From assembly GCA_015501585.1 (NCBI GenBank), contig JADNRY010000057.1, positions 186,001 through 250,000 on the forward strand: DNA of 64,000 nucleotides. Reading direction: 5' to 3'. This stretch comes from Rhodocollybia butyracea (lineage: Eukaryota; Basidiomycota; Agaricomycetes; Agaricales; Omphalotaceae). The position numbers and the translations under genes were made by a program. Positions 56,100-64,000 of this stretch are shown one piece after another; position 1 is the stretch's first letter; each line of letters begins with the position of its first letter. The notes below the pieces were generated by a model, which searched no databases, was not told the DNA's origin, and saw nothing but the letters and a program-made list of their open reading frames with translations.

Positions 56100-57890
56100 A
56101 AGGAAGGAAGGAAGAACCGGCGCGGTCCCACTTAGGAACAGCCGGGGCCCGCGCAACACATACTACGCCATATGTGCCGCGGATGCACCCACCCAACTCT
56201 GCTGTGGCAGGATGAACCCAATCACCCCGGCGCACAGAGCCAGCTGCGTACACGAGTACCGTACAGTTAGGCGCAGACTAAATACATATTCAATCATAAA
56301 ACATAAAGGTCTTATTCGAGCTATGTAGCGTACAGGTGTGGATCAGGGATATAAGGTTCCTGCCCCGAGAAGATACCTAGTACATCGAATGCAAATTTTG
56401 CAGTTAAGGTCAGAACCCGCAGATCAAACAAAAATCTACAGAGGAAATCATAGTTGGATAGCCGTTGTTGAGCCTTCAGCAAATCCGGCGCTAATGCCTC
56501 CATATCCAGCATGAACCGCTGTCGCACATAGACCAATCCCAGGTGACCTTTGCATCCCAGCAGTGCGTGGCACTCGTCCTCCACTCCCAGTCTACAGAAT
56601 CGGCACAACCTGAACTCTCGCGGGACGCGTGGTCTATACCGTTCATCATAGCGTAGGCGTTCCACTGAAAGAGCATGACTGGAAGTTACCAACTGGGTGA
56701 AGGCATGGCGGTGCTTTGGGACCGTGATAATGTGGAGGTACGGCTGGAGCTGCAAACTTCCTGTGGGTGCGATACTGTTTCCCCGAGAATCGTAGTTGAC
56801 CCTGTGATGTAGGAGATGGACTCTGACTGCCGCCTGGACATCATTAGTGACAGACACCCAGCACACTGACTTGACCTCATCTGCAAGCAACACGAGCTTG
56901 TCAATATCCATAAGGTCATCTGTCGTGCACAGAACAGGTATAGGCAGTGCCCGCAGGACCAGGCACAAATCATTCAACCATGCGGGGTGCCCACTACGCA
57001 CCAGCAACAGTGAGTTTTCCAAAGCGTCACGAGCAATCCGGCGGCCAGGCAATTGAAGTAGGGACTGCAGATATGTTATAGCTAGGGAGATACGGCGATA
57101 GCGCAGAGGTTGAACACCCAGCTCCAGAAACAAGGGTGCGAGGATAGACCGTCGTCTCACCCCCAACAGGCGGCGCAAGAACATATGCTGAACCCCTTCC
57201 AGCTCATTGAGCAGTGCAAGATCAACATCCAAAGCGATCTCAGGTCAACCCTGGCCATATACAGGATGACTCCTTCCTGCGGGGGGAGGCACCCAATCGC
57301 GGATTCCAATGCAAAGGAAGCCCGAGCAACGTTCCTTGCCTTGGAAGCCTTTGGACCATAATGCCCTGCAAGAATGTAGCGATGGTCCGGCACAAAGTAT
57401 ACACCCACATATTTGTAAGAGAGAACCAGCTCAATTGCCGTTCCATCCACCCAGAATGTGGGCAACATCCTAGGTGCTGGGCCAAAGAGCATCCACTTGG
57501 TTTTCTTAACACTGATTTCCATGGAGTTCCGACCGCACCATAAGAAGAAAGAGTCTAGCTTCGCCTGGAGGCCAGCCGCTGTCATCGACCATATTGCCAC
57601 ATCATCAGCCTGCTCAACATGAGAAATTGGCCGAGCGTTCAGATATGTGTCGTCAATGTGCACCGGAATGTTCAGGTCTGAGAAGTAGACATTCCAAAGA
57701 GTCGGTGAGAGGGTGTCACCCGTGAGGACCCCAATGAGACTGCGGAACGCCGCCGAGACCTGACCACCATGACGGACAACATATGTTGGAAATCGCTGGA
57801 AACTGCTGTATATGATACAGCGCCGGACAACGTTTTGCTGATCAGGGTTTGAACGCGGGTAAGCATGTAAATTCTGGTTTGAGATGACTT
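56100..57890 (-). mobile_element. 5'-truncated non-LTR retrotransposon (LINE)
   Basis: The minus strand encodes the C-terminal half of a non-LTR reverse transcriptase: GVLTGDTLSPTLWNVYFSD (with the preceding QRFPTYVVRHGG) and the catalytic region HVEQADDVAIWS, in which ADD replaces the usual xADD, then SVKKTKWMLFG and YKYVGVYF. After a frameshift near 57240 it continues for about 300 codons to 56321, including the zinc motif CRFCRLGVEDECHALLGC typical of the end of LINE ORF2. The 3' end carries a (CTTC)n tract at 56088-56116 rather than poly-A. Everything upstream of the reverse transcriptase palm is missing. It splits block C. Confidence 0.85.
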
Positions 57891-57959
57891 GGCTGTTCTC
57901 GACTCTGGTTCTACCTTGGTACTAGTCATGCTTGTACCACAACAGTTCGTCTGTTTAGA

Positions 57960-58870
57960 ATAGAAATGGATATTAATGCTATCCAGCTGCTTTCTGTCCG
58001 AGTCAATAGTACCGTCCTACTATTGACAGGTGAAGAGATAACTGCATCGAGATATCTGGCATTACCGCGGACTTCATCGGGCAAGAAAAGGTTTCGGTTG
58101 CTGCTAACAAGCTACGAGACAGTGCCTTTTCCCTCTTGGACGACAATGGTCTGTGAAACATGCATTGCATCCGCCTCGATTTGGCAGTTGCACCTCTTTC
58201 TATCACTTCTCCTTCCAGCTGCTGTGAGTGACCAAGATACAATTCTGCATCGGTACTAACATTAAGTCAAGTTTGGAATACTTCTTTATGTAAGGTGATT
58301 AATGAGCAACATTTTCCAAACCCTGAAGCTGAAAGGTTGGAATAATTATAGGAATAATTATAGGAATATTCCTAGCCAGGAAAGCTATACGTTATTGCAG
58401 CGCTCTTGTTTTTCCCGTTGACCACTTATTCGGCCATAATGGATCTATTCACCAAACAGATTGCCCTTTTTGCATATATCAGCTCTCTTTCTATCTTGGA
58501 CATAGACCATGAGCTCCTTAATCAGGCCGGTCCTAGAAGGTCCTAGAGGAGTAAAGCTCGGTGACGTGTTGACATGAATCTTCTTTGCCACCAGGTTTGT
58601 CTCTCCAAATGAGAAACAAAGTTTTGTTCACGGAAATGATGATCAACATAGTATTCTCGAGGATTTAGTATTGGTATGTTGTACATGCTCAACAATATGT
58701 TCAAGTTCGTAAACGGGGACGCTTAGATACATCGATGCTATCGTCTGTGGAACGCCAGAAAGATAGTCATCGTAGTGCCTCTCGGAGTATTTCTCACCAT
58801 CGGTACATGTAGGCCGTGTACGCCTCAACATTAACTCTCCCCGGACTTGTCTACTATCTCCCTTATCTAG
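57960..58870 (+). pseudogene. Seven-helix orphan membrane protein, copy C (truncated)
   Basis: Matches the first five exons of copy D: the N-terminal hydrophobic exon (FLSLLLPAA before a GTGAGT donor), VLPLTTYSAIMDLFTKQIALF-like helix in shifted frames, and YRLWNARKIVIVVPLGV at about 58745-58790. The segment coding for FGLSVYIFQRKMM is deleted near 58360, and nothing after helix 4 is present. Non-functional. Confidence 0.6.
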
Positions 58871-59153
58871 AACGTAGTATCCATTTTCTAGTTGGTCCCG
58901 CCAAGATGCCTTTGTTTACACTCTCGCCAGATGACTATGATACTAAAAGAATTCCGGTGATCTCCACTAGATGTATGTAGATTATTGTAGCTCGAAACTG
59001 GAAATCGAAGCGACTCGGTTTCATGTTTAAACTATCTATAATATATATCATGATGTTCATATTTCTCCTTCTCTGCACCTTCAAATCATTGGTTGATCAG
59101 TGGCGCAGCACCTTTCGTCAAGTTCAAGTCAAACTAGTGGGTCTTACAGCTAA

Positions 59154-59513
59154 TTAGGAAACTCTAGCACATTTTCGAAAAAATACTCATGAGTGATCTT
59201 GTTTACAACCAAACAAAGGTGACGTTGATGTAGGTGACCCAGGCACGTACTGGCCCACATCTTGACTTCAAATTTGCTTCAAATGCAACTTTTTTTTTTA
59301 CAATATTGCAGTCTTTACATGAGATGTACATTATAGGGTGCTGTAGACTCATTTCCCGGGCTACTGAAGAGCATAAGAGTATGCAAGTACAGGTGAAGTG
59401 TCGCCGAAGCGGAGCGAATGGAGCTTTGAATGGAATATTCTGACGTCACTTTGTTTGGTTGTAAATAAGATCACTGCTGAGTGTTTTTTCGAAAATGTGC
59501 TAGAGATTCCTAA
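59154..59513. mobile_element. 360-bp MITE with ~70-bp terminal inverted repeats
   Basis: TTAGGAAACTCTAGCACATT at the left faces GCTAGAGATTCCTAA at the right. The inverted arms continue through TTTTCGAAAAAA, GTGATCTT, TTACAACCAAACAAAG and a GTGACG motif, about 70 bp with few mismatches. The interior has no ORF. Target duplication is not clear. Confidence 0.7.
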
Positions 59514-61160
59514 GCAGCTGTAAATTCCATCTCGAGTCGTTCTTAACCGTATGCATATTTTATATGCATACGGATTCAATCCTCTTGACACTGACAGGGG
59601 TCCTACTGATTTATTAGCAAATGATCGCAACCCAGCTACCCAAATGTGGGGAACTCGCCCACAACTTCGAATTACAGTGCGTAGAAGGTCTATAAACTCT
59701 TCCTTTTCTCTTTCTTTTTTCCTCTTTTCTGAACTTAAAAAAACTTGAAAAACTCGTTCTCTCCAGACTCAGGACACGAGCCCAACTTCGACGTGTCCTG
59801 TTGCCGTTTACTACTCCCCCGATCTCGCTGGAGCGTGATATCGTATCGCTCCACCCTTTGACACCATCCCATACTGGCCCTCAACTGATAAGTCTGTAGT
59901 TCGAATCTCTACGCATCCCAGACATCCGATATCCACATCAGCAGCATTGGAAAATGGCAGGTGTATCACCTGTAGGCTTTCAGTGCAGTGGTAGCGCAAC
60001 CAGAGAAGTCGTAAGGACCATAGAGGAATATTTGGCATGGTCATTCTGGCTCGCTGCTAGTTGTAAGGACGGTCGGGAGTAATTCAAGTTGACACAGTCT
60101 AAGATATGTATGAACGTTGAACGTACATTGAACAGTAGATGGCCGAGGCTCCCAGGGGAATTATAACTTGGTAAAATAGAGCATTTGTGATGTACTATTG
60201 AGACATACACAATCGATTCATCTGAAGCGTAATAAACCATGTAACGCATTCAAGGCTCAAGGGAACTACATAGAGAGCTGTACCGTCGTCTGCTGGGTTC
60301 AAACAGGTTCAATAGATTGGTTGCCGGTTTGCTACAAGGGAAGGATACGGGGAGCGTTTGCGATCGAGGTATTGGTTTCCTAGGAACTTCAGGTGAAAGA
60401 TCCTCTACGTCTGACACCTGAAGATGGCACTCACTTGCATCCCAATTTCCTGGCCTTTCTTCAAGTCACGCTGTTCAATCTAGCGCGCTCAAAGGGTACA
60501 AAAACACACTGGAAAAACTCGGTAATCGATCTTCGAATCCATATAGCTTCGAGCTCGAGAGGTAGGCCCATACCCCATATCTATCTCGCTCTTTGTTCCT
60601 TGGGTGGATATGTAGAGTGGTTCTCTGACAACGCGTACAATTCCTCGGAACGAAATCTGTATAAGGAGTTGGTACGTTTTCGAGTATCTGTTTTCCACCT
60701 GTTGGGATCTGGGCTGGAGTCCCGCTATCTCGTATGCCCCGGGATAACTATAGGGGTAATATTCCTACCTTTCGCTTTCTTTATTCCTTCAATGTCGTTA
60801 TCTTTCTTCCATTATTTTCTTCGCTATATTCTTCTGCCGGGCTGCAGTATTTAACTTAGAGTATTTACGACGTAGCACCCCAGTTGATTCACTTGTAGTG
60901 CCCTGGGGTGCGTACTTATCTTTTATCTAACTTTACAGCTTACTAACTATCGTACCTTCAGATATCGTATTAATTAGTTCTACACCACCGGATGAAGATT
61001 GGATGAGCGACAAGCGTTGGGTGCGGTTGGAGGTGAGGAAATGTTGTTTAGGGCCGTTGCTGTAACAAGTGCGTCGACCATCGTACTGGCCACCAAGACA
61101 GCTCAAGAGTGCAGAATAGGCGCCAGCGCGCCTACTCAAAATTTAGCAAGTACCAGTAGC
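59514..61160. other. No gene recognised; weak open frames
   Basis: A plus frame at 60198-60383 (RNKPCNAFKAQGNYIESC) recalls a TPR start, and 60393-60854 (MKDPLRLTPEDGTHLHPNFL) is open but unrecognised; they could be exons of one decayed gene. A short inverted repeat, GCACCCCA and TGGGGTGC, lies at 60875-60911. Confidence 0.3.
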
Positions 61161-61349
61161 TCAAGATGCTCTACAGACTACTGTGCTTTTCTCGCAGGTC
61201 GCTTCTTTTGGGTCTGTCTCGTGACATATCTGGCCAACCATTCTTCGGTCGAGATTCATAACGCGTAACGCGTAGCCGTCAACGACAATCTTGAGCGCTT
61301 CCCTGCCAATTCCCTGCCTTCTTCCTTTCTCGTGGATTCCAACAATCAT
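61161..61349 (-). pseudogene. GNAT acetyltransferase remnant
   Basis: The minus frame has GIHEKGRRQGIGREALKIVV followed by DGYALRVMNLDR. This is motif A of GNAT acetyltransferases, with the R/Q-x-x-G-x-G acetyl-CoA loop (RRQGIG) and the helix after it, plus the start of the next strand. The rest of the fold, including the usual V-x-x-x-N-x-x-A segment, is missing in all frames, so only about 50 codons remain. Confidence 0.45.
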
Positions 61350-61447
61350 CCAAGCGATTGTTTAGCGGCTAATAGGACGTCATATTAGATTCGCCTTGTG
61401 GCTGTGTCCCCAACGTCTCGATGTCTATAGGAGGTAGTGGTGTAGTC

Positions 61448-61486
61448 GGCGTGGTCCCACTGGCACTTAGGAAAAGTTGGGATAGC
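61448..61486 (-). mobile_element. Very short LINE 3'-end fragment
   Basis: CGGCGTGGTCCCACTGGCAC and the following TTAGGAAAAG match the extreme 3' end of the LINE at 56116-56145. About 35 bp only. Confidence 0.4.
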
Positions 61487-61502
61487 AGGAACTTGCAGTG
61501 AT

Positions 61503-61777
61503 TGTTGGATATCACAAGATATCAGTATCATTGTTATGATTGATCAAGCTCATAGTTATCTCACACTCATTATTGACACGTACTTACACGTACTTATTTC
61601 CTATCACCCCCATTACCAGTATATAAGTAGTAGCTAGATATACGCTACCTCATCCGATTGCCCCTCTCTCAGTGCTGTAGGGGGCAAACGGAATATATTG
61701 TGCTTTTCACTTTATTCTGCCATTGTGCTATATATTATCCTGAGTGGTAATATTGTGTTCTATTTTATTATCCAACA
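61503..61777 (+). repeat. Copia-type LTR, possibly solo
   Basis: TGTTGGAT at 61503 and ATCCAACA at 61777 are inverted termini. The TATA box GTATATAAGTAG lies at about 61619. GTGAT before and GTGGT after the unit agree in four of five positions and could be a target duplication; alternatively GTGGTTTC is a primer-site start. Confidence 0.5.
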
Positions 61778-62007
61778 GTGGTTTCCTATAAATCTTGTTT
61801 ATAGGTTCGCTAAAGGTTTCAGAATGTCAAGTAACTACGGTCGGATGTGATGTTCAACGCTAATTCATGTCGCTGGCCAACCCAACCCAAATTCTCAGTG
61901 TTATTTGCACATGAACTCGGCTTTTGAGGCACCTCACATCTGCATCTTATTGGTTTCATATCACTATGGTTGAACAAGCCTAATTCATCCAGAAGGACTC
62001 TTGCTAG

Positions 62008-64000
62008 CGCACTTGCAGAAGCGCAGAACATCTCATTCCCTAACTGCAGATGTCGTCAAAGCCTCAAGCTAGGCCTCAAGCTCAAGGGTTGGCTCTCTTC
62101 CTGACTCCATGCTCTGAACACTGTCTTCCTTTTCTGCTTCAGTCTATCGCCATCGCACTTGGCCTACCCTTGAATGTTTGAATGTCGACAAGTATGTACT
62201 TAAATCCTGTAGGCACTAGGGGAATTTGAAAAGATGGTTCTACCTTAGAACTAGTCGTGCGTGTACCACAAGAAAACGAGTATTACCTGCCATCTGTCGA
62301 TAGTTGTTATTGACAGGTGAAGAAATGACTGCACCGAGATATCTGGCATTACCGCGAACAACAGACGTATCATGATTGTTGTTGACTCGGATTAAATATG
62401 GTGTCTTTGTCTGACAGTCGCCTTTCAGGCCAGGCAAGAAAAGGTTTCGGTTGCTGCTAACAAGCTGTGAGACAGCGTGCTTTCCCTCCAGGACGACGAT
62501 GGTCTGTGAAACATGCATTGTATCCGCCTCTATCCAGTTTCACCTCTTTCTATCGCTTCTCCTTCCAGTTGCGGTGAGTGACCAAGATACAATTCTGCGT
62601 CGATACTAACATTTAAGCCAAGTTTGAACTACTTCTTTATGGTGAGTAAATCGAGCCACGTTCTACAAACCGTGAAGCTGAACTTAGATCGGAATGATTA
62701 TAGGAATATTCTTGAGCATTTTCGGTCTAAGTGTCTACATTTTCCAGCGAAAGATGATGCCGGGAAAGCTATATGTTATGGCAACGCTCTTGTTTTTCCT
62801 GTTGACCACTTGTTCGGCCATAATGGATCTATTCACCAAACGGATCGCCCTTTTTACATATATTAGCTCTCTTTCTATCTTGGACGTCGACCAGGAGCTC
62901 CTTAATCAGTCCGGTCCTACAGGAGTCAAGCTCAGTGATGCTTCGACATGGATCTTCTTTGCCACTAGGTTTGTCTTTTCTCTCTGAATGAAAATCAAGC
63001 CTTGTTCACGGGAAGGATTTAGTATTGGTATGTTTGTACAGGATCAACAATATGTTCAAGTTCTTAGACATGGAAGCTTAGATGCATCGATGCTATCGTT
63101 TGTGGAACGCTAGAAAGATAGTCATCGTGGTGCCTGCTCTCGGAGTAGTGCTAACCTTTGGTACGTGTACAAGTCCGGCTTGAGGGCATCCAATCCCAAT
63201 CACAAACTTACTCGACGATAGCTTTTGGAGTCTACTCTCAACGCGTGTTTCCGAAAATCCTGGGGCAAAATCAACAGGAAGATGGAAGTTTCTTTGTCGT
63301 TTATGTTTTCGCTGGGATCACCGAAGGGCTCATCCTTACAGGACTACTGGGTTTGACCACAACTCACGCATCCTTATATAAATTAATGATGCTTAATGAT
63401 TATAGCATCTAGGCTTTGGTGGCTGAACCGTCGGACAGAGAGAATCCTTGGAAAAGGTTCTGGAAGTACAGTTAGGAACCTTATGGTAATCTTGTATGGG
63501 ATGATTGTAACTCGGTTTGGATTTTTTGGCTTAGATTTGTTTAGCATAGAATCTGGGCTGCTCCTGCCCGTCTTTTTGGGTATGGCGTTGGCAATGAATG
63601 CAGCTACATCGCCACTACTGGAAGCTATCGTATTGGAGGGGGGTGGAGCTGGTGCTCCAGCTGTGGAGGATAGTGCGCAGGCTTTGCCGATTACAATTCG
63701 GTATGGTGCACAGATTTTAAGTGTTTGTGCGCTCACGCAGGTCACCGTGAGTAATGTTCGGATGTCTTTACAGGTTACTACTGACTTCCGATTCCCGGCG
63801 CCAGGCCATTGCTTCGACACTGATTCTTGTGCGCATAGGACTAGGAGTTGACGTGCAACTCACGCAGTTCCCTGAAGGCACGCGTCGTACAAATGTGTAC
63901 AAAGAGTCAAGCCCAGATCTGGAGCGTCTTTTCATGGATGATTCCAATCCAGCTAGCATCCATCCTTTTTCACTCAAATATCATGACTTACCTTCAGGGC
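62008..64000 (+). repeat. Duplicated host block, copy D
   Basis: Partner of 55905-58870, without the LINE and without the deletions of copy C. It continues to the right edge. Confidence 0.7.
62499..64000 (+). CDS. Seven-helix orphan membrane protein, copy D (intact, cut by window edge)
   Basis: Exons 62499-62573, 62623-62641, 62704-62972, 63016-63027, 63082-63160, 63222-63350, 63406-63746 and 63805 onwards keep phase with no stop. Helix 1 spans FELLLYGIFLSIFGLSVYIF. Then MPGKLYVMATLLFFLLTT, HRCYRLWNARKIVIVVPALG, GSFFVVYVFAGITEGLILTG, SRLWWLNRRTERILGKGSG in the cytoplasmic loop, ESGLLLPVFLGMALAM, and ASTLILVRIGLGVDV after the last helix. The final residues, HPFSLKYHDLPSG, run off the window. 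Unlike copies A and B its second exon junction has a normal GT donor. Family: agaricomycete-specific, function unknown, probably plasma membrane. Confidence 0.75.

Larger units (their letters stand above)
55905..58870 (+). repeat. Duplicated host block, copy C (split by a LINE)
   Basis: 55905-56085 matches 62008-62170 (GCAGAACATCTCA, GTCAAAGCCTC, TCGCCATC-CACTTGG), and 57905-58870 matches 62243-63165 (TGGTTCTACCTT, GACAGGTGAAGA, GATATCTGGCATTACCGCG). The LINE at 56100-57890 lies in between. Confidence 0.7.

Noticed and set aside
59890..59925. GTTCGAATC motif resembling a tRNA B box
   Set aside because: T stem does not pair and no A box or acceptor stem can be drawn.
63061..63090. In-frame TAG in copy D (GCTTAGATGCATCG), also in copy C
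   Set aside because: The TAG is the acceptor of an intron starting at 63028; the exon begins at ATGCATCG and keeps phase.

Overview
The window is genomic DNA of a filamentous basidiomycete, most likely an agaricomycete. The evidence is a STE3-type pheromone receptor flanked by farnesylation-motif (CaaX) pheromone precursor genes, introns of about 44-65 bp with CTAAC/CTGAC branch sites, an agaricomycete-type seven-helix orphan membrane protein family, and a dense load of LTR, LINE and palindromic elements. No genus can be assigned.

Repeat-rich left half (1-30.2 kb). After a broken F-box gene (652-1021) lies a decayed Ty3/Gypsy element of about 10 kb (1425-11459) with an extra ORF after the integrase. 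From 11.9 to 25 kb come a diverged copy of a host block split by a 1.7-kb insertion with a 5-bp target duplication, a LINE 3' fragment, a second copy of a 373-bp palindromic element, several isolated LTRs, and a structurally complete 1.48-kb TRIM-like element (19939-21415) with a long ORF. From 25.0 to 34.2 kb a host block is present twice in tandem (A 25030-29292, B 30270-34192). Each copy carries a damaged seven-helix membrane protein gene, and a fold-back element of GGTGCGTGC repeats sits between them.

Gene-rich middle (34-49.3 kb). In order: an IRG-like GTPase with a long coiled coil (-), an intron-containing tRNA-Ser(AGA) (-), a seven-exon UDP-glycosyltransferase (+), a two-exon membrane protein with coiled coil (-), an eight-exon protein of unknown function (+), a trypsin-fold protein (+) and a basic Ser-rich protein (-). 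Reading frames stay in phase across the introns given for these genes, apart from a suspect first exon in the trypsin-fold gene.

Mating-type region (51.9-55.4 kb). A six-exon STE3 receptor (52657-54168, -) lies between two paralogous pheromone precursor genes (51981-52163, -, CVIA end; 55203-55394, +, CVIS end). This is a compact P/R (MAT-B type) mating locus: the precursors would be farnesylated, trimmed and exported, and detected by STE3 receptors on compatible partners. It is the main biological system in the window.

Right end (55.4-64 kb). Another duplicated seven-helix gene block appears twice: C is degraded and split by a 5'-truncated LINE; D is intact and runs off the right edge. A 360-bp MITE, a GNAT acetyltransferase remnant and a Copia-type LTR lie between them.
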